This document shows positions 34,776-45,886 of a stretch of DNA of 64,000 bases, piece by piece. The DNA comes from Sambucus nigra (taxonomy: Eukaryota; Streptophyta; Magnoliopsida; Dipsacales; Adoxaceae). The position numbers were made by a program, and so were the translations under genes. The notes below the pieces were generated by a model. That model saw nothing but the letters and a program-made list of their open reading frames with translations, ran no database searches and was not told where the DNA came from. Position 1 is the stretch's first letter. Each line of letters starts with the position of its first letter. The DNA lies in NCBI GenBank assembly GCA_949130495.1, contig OX422210.1:498395760-498459759 (forward strand), written 5' to 3'.

Positions 34776-35328
34776 TAGGGGTGCACACAGTTCGGTTTGG
34801 GTCAGTTTTGAGACTAATACGAGAACCGAACCGAGATGGGTCGGTTCCAAATTTTTGGAATCAGAACCGAACCTACAGTTATGCATAAGCGAACCAAACC
34901 GAACCAACGGTTCTCGGATCGGATCTGATCGATTTTCGGTTCGAAAGTCATATTTCAAACTTAGTGAAATCTTAAGATTAATGTATTTCATAAATAATTT
35001 TTTTAAGGTCAAAATTAATTTTGATCCTCAATAACATAAGTTAGAAAATCAGGTAATCATAAAAATATAAATTACAAGTGTTAAATATATAAAATAATTA
35101 TATATGTAATTATAAATCGATTCAGTTCCGGATTGGTTCGGTTCGGTTCGGATCAGTTTTCGGGTCGAATTGGTTTTTTTCCCCTGAAATCGAGAACCGA
35201 ACCGAAGTATCGGTTTTATTTTTTTAGAACCATAACCGAACCATTGAGCAAAAAAATTGATCCAAACCGAACCAATGCAGTCGGTTTGGTTCGGTTTATC
35301 AGATTTTTGATTTCGTTGTGCACCCCTA
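34776..35328. mobile_element. hAT-type MITE, 553 bp
   Basis: Perfect 12-bp terminal inverted repeats TAGGGGTGCACA / TGTGCACCCCTA and a perfect 8-bp TSD ATGAATAT (34768-34775 and 35329-35336). The interior holds inverted runs of GGTTCGG and CCGAACC near both ends. No transposase. The related LTR at 44250 has the empty site (one ATGAATAT), confirming the boundaries. Confidence 0.95.
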
Positions 35329-35760
35329 ATGAATATATCTGTGTGTGAATGATATATTTATGTGAAGCATACCCCTCTAGTGCTATCATGGGAAGTTGCA
35401 CGATGTGGGTGAGGCCCTTGGCTTGAGGATCATGGAGCGTATAGTCCCCAGGTCACAGCGCCCAATTGTGTGGCATTTATCAGGGGTAAGACGTTTGGGT
35501 ATGCTTCGTCTTATTTCGAGTGAGGAACTATGACCGCTTCCCCTACGTTGTGATTTGGTTTTTTACCAAGTCGGAGCGAGAGTCCGACCGCTGGTACCCA
35601 GGGTGATGTGTGAGTAGTTCCCTGGAAGATGATAGCAATGAGAGACTGCATCCATTGAGTTATGGCTCTGAGGGATGGTTGTTATACTTATATAGTGTGT
35701 AATATATAACTATGGATATACTTGATGTGTATAGTATATTATATATTTATATATGAGATG

Positions 35761-35764
<4 letters not shown>

Positions 35765-35810
<46 letters not shown>
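35765..35810. repeat. (TA)n microsatellite
   Basis: About 22 TA units inside the LTR; the counterpart at 37690-37700 is short. Confidence 0.9.
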
Positions 35811-35813
<3 letters not shown>

Positions 35814-36209
35814 AATGAGATGTGAACTAATTTCTGGATCATCTGGGAGTATAAAACTCGAAATAAAATATAATATACGTATATAAAGATGAGAATAGTA
35901 TATATGAGATAATAACACTAAAATGTGATTAGTGTACAATAACTAGTGAAAGTTATTCATAATGAATTAGTAAATCATAAGTAAGAAATTATAAGATATA
36001 AGCTCAGGCAAAAACTTGGAATAATATATGCGGGACATTAGATAGTGTATGGGGATTTAAAAGTTCGATTAGATTCTAGTTAGGCTGGGTAGCATAACTA
36101 GGGTGTTTAAAAACCATGTGTTAGGTGGGCACTGTTAGATGAGAGGTGATGGGTATCTCATGTAAGTGCAACACCAGTTTAACTAATCATGTATTTTTTG
36201 TCTTTTCAG

Positions 36210-36877
36210 GCAAAGCTTAAGGAAGTGCATGAGTCGTATTCTGATGACAACAAGGCATGTTTGTCCACGAATGCACTCAGCCAAGTGCTTGGCGCTGATC
36301 GTAAGGGGTGGACAAGGGGGTGAGCTCGCGGATAGCCAAATCTAGGATCTTCGGATTGGAGATAAACAACACCGGGTTGGCTCGAACGGTGGACTGGCAT
36401 GATGAGAAGCTATCCCGTTTGGAGGTGACGATCCAAGGTATGTTATTATTCGTGAAGCGTTCGTTGGGCGGAAAGCGTAAGGGGAAAGGGAAGGAAAAGT
36501 TGGAGGAGGACGAGGACGTGGACCTCGTTGTTTCATCGCCAACACGTGCGGACTCTAATGATTCAGTCCCCTATTTATCTTCCTTCGACCGATCGATGGC
36601 GACACTTGGTTAGTCGAGCGTGTTTATACGGGACATATTTGATGGCGAGCAAATAGGGCAGGGGTTGAGGTACCCGAATACCATCCAGGGTATGCCAGTT
36701 CATGGACGTGCACTTCAAGACATCGAGGCCAAGGTGCTCGTCACTCATGTGATACCCGTGAAGGAGAACTCCCCATTGTGGTTGCGCAAATAATACGGCA
36801 CGATGTATATTCAAGGATGTATCAATTCGTATATCGTGTGGCCTACTCACCTCCTCAGACCTACCCCAGACATGTAG
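36210..36877 (+). pseudogene. CACTA-associated plant transposase, last exon (Transposase_24/Ptta-like C-terminus)
   Basis: An acceptor TTGTCTTTTCAG ends at 36209. The exon opens AKLKEVHESYSDDNKA, includes LSQVLGADRKGWTRG, and after a 1-nt frameshift near 36306 continues SSRIAKSRIFGLE and a helical, basic stretch. After a TAG near 36611 the frame gives a segment ending SYIVWPTHLL, like the IAWP-type C-terminal domain of this family. More stops follow (near 36790 and 36875). Phase is 0 at the acceptor, matching the phase-0 donor at 58114. The product would be a CACTA-encoded DNA-binding protein; the copy is dead. Confidence 0.65.
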
Positions 36878-37087
36878 TGACATTATTTGAATTGAATTAT
36901 TTTAAGTTGTTACATTTGAATTATATTTTGATTATATCGTGATGCATATTGTTTTGAATGTATACTTGCATTATCTCTATTTTATTTGGATATATGATGT
37001 TTGAACAGGTACAATGTTGCTATAACAAGTAAAAATATACTGCTGGTTAGTGGCACTTGCCATATTGCCCAGCAGATTTTTTTTTAA

Positions 37088-37278
37088 AGGTCACGGGTTT
37101 GTCATGGTTATTAATCGTGACTAAGCTTGCCATGGTCATTGACCGTGACACGTCTAATGAACTTGTCACGGTCAATGACCGTCCGTGATAACAAACGTTG
37201 TCACCCTCAGACTTATCACGATCATTGACCTTGACAAGTTGGATTTGTTACGGTCAATGACCGTGACAATCCGACAGA
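37088..37278. repeat. CACTA 3' subterminal repeats
   Basis: Copies of GGTCAATGACCGTGAC and inverse, with variants (TCATGGTTATTAATCGTGAC, ATCATTGACC). Each is self-complementary. Such arrays bind the element's own proteins in characterised CACTA elements. Confidence 0.8.
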
Positions 37279-37290
37279 TTTGGTGTAGTG

Positions 37291-38668
37291 GTGTGAATGA
37301 TATATTTATGTGAAGCATACCCCTCTAGTACTATTATGGGAAGTTTCGCGATGTGGGTGAGGCCCTGGCTTAAGGAGCAGGGAGCGTATAGTCCCCAGGT
37401 CATAGCGTCCATTTTTATATTGTGTGGCATTTATCAGGGGTAAGACGTTTTGGGTATGATTTGTCTTATTTCCAGTGAGTAGCTATGACCTCTTCCCCTA
37501 CGTTGTGATTTAGTTTTTTACCAAGTCGGTGTGAGAGTCTGACCACTAGTACCGAGGATGATGTGTGACTAATTCCCTAGAAGATGATAGCATTGAGAGA
37601 CTGCATCCATTGAGTTATAGCTCTGAGGGATGTTTATTATACTTATATAGTGTGTGATATATAAGTATGGATATACTTGATGTGTATATTATATATATAT
37701 ATCGGACAAAGTAAAGAATGATATGTGAACTAATTTTTGGACCATCCGGGAGTATTAAACCCGGAATAAAATATGATATACATATATAAAAATGAGAATA
37801 TTGTATATGAGATAATAACACTAAAATGTGATTAACGTACAATAACTAGTGAAAGTTATTCATAATGAACGAGTAAATCATAAGCGAGAAATTATAAGGT
37901 ATAATCTTGGGCAAAATCTTTGAATAATATACGCGGGACATGAGATAGTGTATGGGGATTTAAAAGTTCAGTGAGATGTTAGTTAGGCTGGGTAACGTAA
38001 CTCAGGTATTTAAAATACATGCGTTATGTGCGCACTGTTAGATGAGAGGTGAGGGGTATCTCATGTGAATGCGACACAGGTTTTAATATGGAGAATAACA
38101 TATTTTAAATATTAAAGTATGTTAAGCACTTGCTAAAAATGTTTTTCAAAACCCAGGCTCTGACCCATATCTATCTTTTCTTTTTCCTCTCCTTTGAATA
38201 CTTTTTAGGTGTCCAGACATAGTGATGCCTGTATGATTATTCTTTCGATTCAAACGTTATTGCCGCAGCTGTGGATGTTGGCAGGAAATTGTATAGACAC
38301 TTATCTCCATGTGATCTAGATAGGAGGTACCGTGAGTTATATTTGGGCATGCAGCCCAACTGTTGTTATTTATTTTATTTGTCGCATTTTCATATTTTGA
38401 CTATTCGATATGGTTATGTAAATATTTTATCGAGAGTTATCGGTTATTATTTATTCATTTTAATTGTGGTGGTTATAAACTGTTGTGATTGGATTTATGG
38501 TTGGTTTGGCTAAAAACATTGGTAAGTTTAAAATTTGACACCGCGCCTAATAGGTTATTAGTAATTAAATGATTTTCGACAGTGATCCTAAGAATGTAAC
38601 CATACGAGATTCCTGTTTAATTTGATATAGGACTGATCATCCAGTATTTTATTAGGCGGGGTGTCACA
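37291..38668 (+). repeat. LTR 3' part, right flank of the CACTA 3' half
   Basis: Begins GTGTGAATGATATATT, the continuation expected after the insertion site, and ends GGCGGGGTGTCACA just before the PBS. Its first ~800 bp duplicate 35342-36178. Confidence 0.75.
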
Positions 38669-41600
38669 GATGGTATTAAAGCATCAGGTTCTAGTGTCCT
38701 TAGGAATTTGTGCGGACGTGCTATGTTTTCAGCATTGCTTTCTATTTGATATAAAGCCCTATATTTAGGATTATTAATTTCTATGGTGAGATTTCATTCT
38801 CCTGCTATATATTTTATAGTGAATCTTATATTCATTCGGGTGTGTTAGTTTGCCGAACAACGAAGGACGACCGATGAGGGACGTTATGAAAATAGCAGAA
38901 GGCGGGACTCAGTTGAATTTGAAGAATATTGTGGGGATGATGATTGTAGTCGAGGTCATCCCTATTATTGCTAGGAAAGATGGGGCTGTAAGGACTGCTA
39001 GGGTGAAACATATATTATTGTACCGTTATAGCAGAAAGTGGTGCCAAACTAGACTCACTTAGTTTGCTTAGAATGGGAGAGAGTCGGAGGGGTCTTTGAA
39101 GAGGACCACCCATTAGAATTTTGGTAAATGCGTAGATTGTGTGTGTAGCCAATGGATGTAAGATAACTAGAGGCTTTGGCATATAGCAGGGAGTAGTATA
39201 CCCGAAAGTGAATATTATGCCAATGTAAGGATCTTAGGTGCGGTTTGACCGTAAGTTCCTTCATCTTTTTGTTCATAAAGAGATATGGATGAAAATTCTT
39301 AATTTATCATGGGAGGGCTGGACAGAGGCCTTGTTTAGCAAACTTTGTACACGATAAGGTGGTACAGTGGAGAAAAGAGCCTTTAAAGTAGGTAATGGAC
39401 TCATGAGGGGAGTCGCTAGCACTTAAGGAGATTTTATGCTTGGAAGGTCGAACCAAATAGCGAATGTGCCATGTTTTGACAATGAGGTTATGAATGCTTC
39501 TTTGTGAAGGGAGCTAAAAGAATTATAGAATTTAGTCAGGGAGTAAGACTAGATGTAGTGGTGCTAGTGAAACACCGTAGGGGGAGACCCATCAGGGGCC
39601 CCAATTAAATGATTTAGATAGATGAATTCCTACTGAGTGATAGTGGATTCAGTTGGTAATGTTAAGACCACTAGTTTGTTCCTTAGGGATAGCGAATCTA
39701 AGGAAATAATGAGGGCGACCGTCAGGGTCGAGACTACCAAGGTTCGAGAGAAGTACAACCACAATACGGCAAGATAAGTAGATTATATGAAGAGATATTT
39801 TTATGTGGAGAGTAGGACCACATACATTGTTTTTTACCCGAAGTGAGAAAAAGGGACAAGAGTATTGTGCCTAGATGGGGAAATAATTAAGATAATTTTT
39901 GGTTCGATTTGGACAGGCGTGTCATGTTCGGTAACCATTTAAGCAGCCAGGGCATTTGGCAAGGTAGAGAAATGAGTTTAACCTCGGGTGAATGAGGTAT
40001 GATTTGTGTGACACAAGTGAGCCACGGTATCTTGATTTGCACTAGATTTGTGTGTGAGACGAGTTTAGTGTGTATATCGATAACACTACTTTGTTTATAT
40101 ATTTTCGTGGTATAGCGGGGTTATTTTTGGTTTCATTCGTGGGGAAGCGGGTATAGGCATAGTGGTATATATTTTATTGCAATTACTCATTTTAGTGATA
40201 TGTTATATGAGTATGATATTATCCTAAGTATAAACCGGTTAGGACTATAGTGGGTTGATGTTTCAAGGCTATCGTGTTTGCTATTCCAGGACAGGATGGG
40301 TTATTTTGGTGATGTCTCACCTAAAAGAGGGTAGAGCTTGTATTTATATTATATTATGATAGAGAATTCGGAGAGTATAGTTGTCTCGAGATATTTGATC
40401 TCGGTGTGTAGGGACTTTATTGAGGTGATTTGAGGTATATTTGATTTACTGTTAAGCTGAGAGACTTAGCTTGTTATTATGTTTAGCGCTCAGAACTTGG
40501 TGATAGGGAGATCGCATTGTCTATATCACTCCTTTAGAGACGTGGGAGTTGAGATTTATATTCACATGTCCGAGGACAAGATTCTGAGAGTCCTGGTTAT
40601 GTGTTTTAGGTTTATGGAATGTGATTACCGCCAATGCTGAGTGATAGAGTATTGAGGAAAGTTCCATATTTAAATGTTATTGTGTGATGAGATACACAAG
40701 AACATTAATGAATGTCGTGAGTATAGAAACGTTAATGGATGCTAGGGTATCAGTTTTGAACGTTTATTAATGGGAAGTGTAGAGAAAACACTTTGAACTG
40801 AGAGTTATTATATAGTATAAGGCCAATGGAGCCAGTAGTGCCGTAAGATAACACTGAATTTTTTTCTCTCACCACGAGTTGAAGGGTGGAATGATGTTAA
40901 AGAGAATTAAATTTCAATTTGTGGGGTGATTGGGAATACCTATGTGTTATAGCCACGTCGAGAATGGGTGGCCATTTTTGAGGAAAGTGTGTGATGTTTC
41001 CAATGTTGTGCAAATATACACGAATTATAGGGTGTATAGGCGCCCTGGTTAACTGATTTCGAATTGTTCGAGATAAGAGGATGTGGGAATAAATGTGTGG
41101 AATATATGCCCGTGGGGCAGTTATAAACAAGATGGCACTGCATGATAGATTAAACGTCATGTGAGAATGACGATAATCCAAGTATATGTGTGCAATGAGA
41201 GTTGGCACACCCGAGATGGGTTGAAAGTCTGTGGGAAGACATTCGAAAAGATGTCTCTTGAGAAGAGGAAAATCCAACTATTGTGTGAATGTAGAGCGGA
41301 TTCCTACTCAGTTGAATGTTGAGAGTGACTTGCACATAAATAGAATGTTAATCTCTATAAGATAAACGGGCCCAGAAGTGCGCATCGTGGCGAAAAGTGC
41401 ACGGGCCATGATTTTTGGTATACCCCGGGATAAGAAGGGGAGTATAAAGTACCACTTAAAATGAGATATTATAAGTGGAAATTAGTGTTAGGTGAGACAT
41501 AATGAGATTGTCTCCAGGTGCACTATTCATGGATGAAAAAAAGTTGGTTCAAGATTTGTATCAAGCCGACGATTCCAGTGACGGAGTGAGCAGACAGGTT

Positions 41601-42515
41601 GGTAAAGAAGGATTACACCGGTGCAAGATGCCGCCCAATATTATTTTATTTTAGGCAAGTCGTATCACATATAGACTGATGAGTAAAAGAAAGGTGATTG
41701 ACGACTAGTAAATTGGTATGTATGCGATTCTGGAGTCACTGCGATTAGTTTACTTCCGGAACTGACCTAACTTGTAATTGAAGTAAAGTATGGTACGATA
41801 ATTGGGAGGGAAATTACCGATTGGTAGAGTTGTGTGTAGTCACTCGTACTTATTTTTTATGGGCAATGTGCTTATTAAGGTTTTGTGTGGGAAAACCTGG
41901 TCATTCTTCCTCTGGTTGTTTAGAAGTGAGCGAACAACTAGACTTTTGGATCGGACGCGATTTAGAGTCCGTTGTCGAGAGGGGCATTAACCATAAACTA
42001 TTTTGGGAAGACTTTTAAGCGTCGTAAGAATTACGTCGCCACGAATCGAGATTTGAAGGACTGATAGGAGTGGCCAGATGTTCTTCTGGTTTCTCTCAGG
42101 ATGGGAATTTTATGTTGGGATGGACACGGGAAGCTGGCACTTAGTGATGAGCGACGCCTTCCAATAGAATTGAGGCAATAGAGCCAGTGATTTGTAGGCT
42201 CTTCTTATTTGGATGTCATTGGTAGAAGCATAATGTGTGATGTGTCGTTATTGAAGTGAGAGCTTATGACTGATGGAGTGTATCAGTATGAAGAGAATTG
42301 AACAAGCTTGTCGTGAAGCTGGGGCTATAGTGGTTAAGTCTTTAGACAGGTGGGTACCACTAGCGGGTGTATACTGGAGTAACCCTTATGTTAGTATGAT
42401 TTGATTATGGGTACTAGAGAATGTGGTGTGGTTAAAGGTCCTAAGTCTTTAGTACCGGTATTATCCTAATTTCGAGGATGAAATTACCTTGTTGGGGGGG
42501 GGGGGGGGGGGAGAA
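38669..42515 (+). other. Interior of the Tekay-like element, no intact coding
   Basis: 3.85 kb from PBS (TGGTATTAAAGC, 38671-38682) to PPT. No protease, RT, RNase H or integrase motif found. The PBS-proximal part resembles the interior at 13125 downward, so both belong to one coding-poor lineage that probably depends on an autonomous relative. A GKPGHSSSGC string near 41890 looks knuckle-like but is misplaced and lacks the first cysteine pair. Confidence 0.6.
42494..42515 (+). other. Polypurine tract expanded to 18 consecutive G
   Basis: TTTCGAGGATGAAATTACC lies just upstream, then 18 G (42494-42511) and AGAA before the LTR start at 42516. The normal PPT is shorter and mixed A/G. Confidence 0.8.
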
Positions 42516-43515
42516 TGTAATACCTCGTACTTTTATGGATATTTAAATTACACGAGTGGGTGTAATTTAATGATTTGAGAATTTTTAGTGAAAGATAATT
42601 TGAAGTGCGGGTTAAATATTAATTTGGCGGGTGATGAATTAATATTGATGTCTACTGTATTTACTTACGGGAATAAGTAAATGAAGTGGGATTATTTGAT
42701 ATCATGTCGCGGTTGGGAAAAGCGACAAGTGATAATATTTTATTCGGAAAATACAATAGTAGTTGTGTTGGAGTTAAAAAGGTGAATTTTTGATAAGTGA
42801 CTCGGATGGGGATTTCGATGCACGGTTGGTCTCGGAAGGGCCGAAATAGTCAGAATAGAGTACCCGTGGGTAGTGTTTGGGTTCCGGGGACTTTTTGGAC
42901 TAGTAGGGACTCGCATTTATGTATACGAGTCAATTTTGGATTTAATAAGGGGATGACTCTTATTTCTTCTCTTATAAGCCGAGAAAAAGATAGAAGAAAG
43001 AAATGAAAGAGAGAAGAGAGAGAAGAAGAAAAAGGGAGAAAGAGGAGAACTCCGGCCAAGCTCCGACGGATTCCGTCATGAGGATGTCTGATTTATCCAA
43101 CGAGGTTTATTTATTTAAGTGTGTTTATAATTCATATTATAGTTGGTGTAAATAATATGAATTTTGGGTTGGGATTCTTGTATAAAATGGGATTTTTGGT
43201 AATGATTACACATATAATTGATGTAATGATAATCCAATATTAAATCTTAGATTAAATCCATGTTAATGGTGTAATTGTTGGTGAGAAATTGGAAGAAATG
43301 AAATAGGGGGTTTATATGAGTTAGGGTTTAAATCTTGATTAAAATTGATGAATCCCATAAATTAATTTTGCTTTTGGGCATGATAATGTGAGTATATGTT
43401 ATATTAACGTTAGGTTATGTTAGAAACCATGGAAATGGAGTTAATTGGGTGTTGGTTGAAGAATTGGAGAATAAGGAGATGAGAAATCCATAGGTAAAAG
43501 TAGAATGCTGAACCA

Positions 43516-43692
43516 TTTCGAATCGATTCGCAGGGGGGCGAATCGATTCAGTCTAAGCGAATCGATTCGGTATAAGGAGAATCGATTCGACTGAAGGCAC
43601 TGGAAAAGTAAAACCATTTCGAATCGATTCTATGAAGGGCGAATCGATTCGAGTCAAGGTGAATCGATTCGGATCCGGACGAATCGATTCGA
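43516..43692. repeat. GAATCGATTC palindrome cluster (second LTR)
   Basis: Eight copies with little variation; better preserved than at 34064-34240. Confidence 0.75.
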
Positions 43693-43929
43693 CCCTAACA
43701 GTTTTGAGAAATTTTCCTTAGTTTTAAGGATTAAAGGGGAATGGTTTTATGGAGATAAATATTAGGGGGTCCTAAGTAAAGCGTGAGGACCTCTAGATAA
43801 TTAAATGAGTGATATGTGACCCTTGGGATTAGTGGGATTAAAATCCGGGTAAAATTTTTAGGGCTGTTAGGGACAAACGACATTCGAGAAATTATTCTAT
43901 GGGTTCGTACATATATATTTATGCGTGTA

Positions 43930-43930
<1 letters not shown>

Positions 43931-43987
<57 letters not shown>
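43931..43987. repeat. (TA)n microsatellite
   Basis: About 28 TA units; the same site at 34484 has two short TA runs. Confidence 0.95.
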
Positions 43988-43990
<3 letters not shown>

Positions 43991-44268
43991 TAAATCCTAA
44001 GGTGCTAGTAGGATGATTTTAGAATACTAGCCATACGTGATAAGCTACTATTCGGAAATAATGAATGTGATAATTATATCATATGTGAGTGAATACTTAT
44101 GGGATTAAAATAAGTTTTCTGTATTCTTATGAATTAATACGAGTTTGTATATTTAGGATTTTAGGCTAATGCTCCAAGAGATAGGCATGATAACCGAATT
44201 TGATGTGGTGTATATATACGGGTATAGAGACAATATATATATGATGTGATTATGAATATATCTTTGTG

Positions 44269-44400
44269 AACTGCACCAAAAAGGACAAATTGGCACCCTT
44301 GAGCCGGCCAGTCTTGTCACGGTCATTGATCATCATAAAAAATACGTATTTTTTGTCACGGTCATTGATCGTGACAAGGTCGTAACAAAGGCTTGTCATG
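44269..44400. repeat. CACTA 5' subterminal repeats, left piece
   Basis: GTCACGGTCATTGATCGTGAC and degenerate copies. Confidence 0.75.
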
Positions 44401-44405
44401 GTCAT
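44401..44405. repeat. Left target-site duplication of the Tat element
   Basis: GTCAT, repeated at 56341-56345; both lie in CACTA subterminal sequence. Confidence 0.9.
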
Positions 44406-45247
44406 TGATGATGCTGAAATCTAGCACCACCGGATAAGTGATGATGAGCTCAAACAGTAGTAACCATGGCAACCATGGAGATATATATGTGTGAGTGTGT
44501 AGAAGGGGATGAGTATAAGAGGAATAAGACAATGATGTATAGTGGTTCAACCAATTAGGCCTACATCCACTGTGAGTGTGTGATCCACTAAGTATGGGCA
44601 CTAATGGCCTTGGATACAATACACATAAGCTCAATTTCTCTCTCTACTGTGTTTACAAGCAGAGTTTTTGCTAGGGTTATAATTATCGATCGATCTCCCC
44701 TGTAGGGTTGTAGGTGACAAGTATATATAGGTCTTGGGGGGTGTAGTGTACCCCCAAGTATGCATGGTGCATGTGAATGATGATCTAGCCAATCCCCTGT
44801 TGACACCTGTAGATGCCAAATGATGACATAATATTCCCTCATGTGAGGGTGTGATTTTGTTATAACGGTGTCCCATGTGGCAGGTGAGCCTCACGCGCAC
44901 TGTTCCATGCGTCTCCCAAACCACGCGCTGTGATGATGTCACCCTCGGCCTTTGATATGAGGCCGAGGGTAAAGTTCCTTCCGGCAATGAGTTTGGCCTA
45001 ATTTGGGCCTTGTACTGTCGTACCCTTGGGGGGTCGTCCGGAGCTTGATGAAGGGTCGCCCCCCTGAGGGGTCGTCTGGAGCCTGATGAAGGGTCGGCCC
45101 CCTGAGGGGTCGTCTGGAGCCTGATGAAGGGTCGGCCCTGAGGGGTCGTCCGGAGCCTGATGAAGGGTCGGCCCCTCTAGGGGTCGTCTGGGCCTGATGA
45201 GGCGCAGGGTGCCCTCAGCATGGCCTAGGGTATATACGGGTATATTA
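44406..45247 (-). repeat. 3' LTR of the Tat element
   Basis: 842 bp. On the minus strand it starts TAATATACCCG (TG eroded to TA). It has four ~38-bp subrepeats of GGGGTCGTCTGGAGCCTGAT type at about 45027-45190 against two in the other LTR, which accounts for most of the 89-bp length difference. Confidence 0.9.
44713..44724 (-). promoter_or_regulatory. TATA box in the 3' LTR (minus strand)
   Basis: CCTATATATACTT on the minus strand; counterpart at 55903-55914 in the 5' LTR. Confidence 0.6.
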
Positions 45248-45886
45248 ATCACCCCAGCCCTTAGCCATAGATGATGCTGAGATGTCTGAGGGATAATGTT
45301 GCTTTTGAGACTAAGTGTATGGTCTGTTTGATGAGTGACACCTGTCAAGCTGATGTGACACCGGTCAAGTTTTTATCCAATGTCGTTCCAGTTTTCAAGG
45401 CGTGGCGGCTGCATGCTACTTGGGGCTTTGTGCCCTAATGATGTCCTCCTCGTGGGCTGTGCTTTTCCTTCGGTAATGGGCCCACTCATCACTAAGGTAT
45501 ATAAGCAATTTTCGAAACCTTTCCTTCTCTCCTTCTTCTTCGCGCCCAAGCTCTCTCTCTCTCTAGATTTCCAACAGACAAACCACCATTTCTATAAATT
45601 TCAACATTTCGAGTTTGGCAGTCTCGCTCTTCCTTCTCAGGTAATCCCTCTGCCCTAGTGTCCTCTTTTCCTTTATTTCTTGCTTGCTTATTTTAGGCTT
45701 GTAGGGTAGGATTTTCCTTAGGGTGTTTCATAACTTTTCTGGCGTCTTCTCCGGTGACTGGTTCTTGAGTGTTCTTAATTAAAACACTTGGTTTCTTTTG
45801 TTTCAATCCAAAAGTCTAGCTTGGTCAATTGCAAACTTATTTGTAGTTAGCTTAGAAATTCATCCAAGTGTAGGGTCTCCCCCTTA
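45248..45886 (+). promoter_or_regulatory. Promoter and leader of the Tat antisense ORF
   Basis: On the plus strand CCAAT near 45376 and a TATA box TATATAAG at 45498-45505 are followed by a pyrimidine-rich stretch (45518-45565), a plausible start region. CAG|GTAATC near 45640 is a possible 5'-UTR intron donor. The stretch next to the LTR (CTGGGGTGAT on the minus strand) would be the element PPT. Confidence 0.5.

Larger units (their letters stand above)
33059..36178 (+). repeat. LTR segment with hAT insertion (uninterrupted at the CACTA site)
   Basis: Collinear with 42516-44268 and then with 37291 to about 38092. It thus spans the CACTA insertion site without the CACTA (empty site near 35337-35352). 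Homology stops at about 36178, where CACTA sequence begins. A possible promoter TATA, CTATTATAAG, lies near 33512. Confidence 0.7.
36179..37290 (+). mobile_element. 3' half of a CACTA (En/Spm) element
   Basis: Contains a splice acceptor and last exon (36210-36877), then subterminal repeats and the terminus TTTGGTGTAGTG at 37279-37290 (reverse complement CACTACACCAAA). Flanked on the right by GTG, the presumed TSD. The left junction at about 36178 is an abrupt join to LTR sequence, not a terminus. Subterminal repeats match those of the 5' half at 44269-44400 and 56346-56460. Confidence 0.8.
33059..44268 (+). mobile_element. Tekay-like non-autonomous LTR element, plus strand, rearranged
   Basis: LTR start TGTAATACCTCGTACTTTTATG at 33059 and again at 42516. 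A PBS TGGTATTAAAGC at 38671 follows an LTR end GGTGTCACA (38668). The interior (38669-42515) ends TTTCGAGGATGAAATT plus a G-tract. The reconstructed LTR length (42516-44268 plus 37291-38668) is about 3.1 kb, matching the element at 6149. The 5' LTR side carries an extra LTR segment, a hAT MITE and a CACTA fragment; the 3' LTR is cut at 44268 by the CACTA 5' end. Confidence 0.75.
42516..44268 (+). repeat. LTR 5' part, left flank of the CACTA 5' half
   Basis: Collinear with 33059 onward without the hAT MITE, ending TATCTTTGTG at 44268, the left side of the CACTA insertion. Confidence 0.8.

Noticed and set aside
41821..42018. Zinc-knuckle-like CVGKPGHSSSGC string in the plus-strand interior
   Set aside because: It lacks the first CX2C pair, lies near the 3' end of the interior where gag is not expected, and has no flanking Gag similarity.
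44588..45348. Minus-strand ORFs in the Tat LTR and its counterpart at 55517-56381
   Set aside because: Low-complexity reading of LTR subrepeats, repeated in both LTRs only because they are LTRs.
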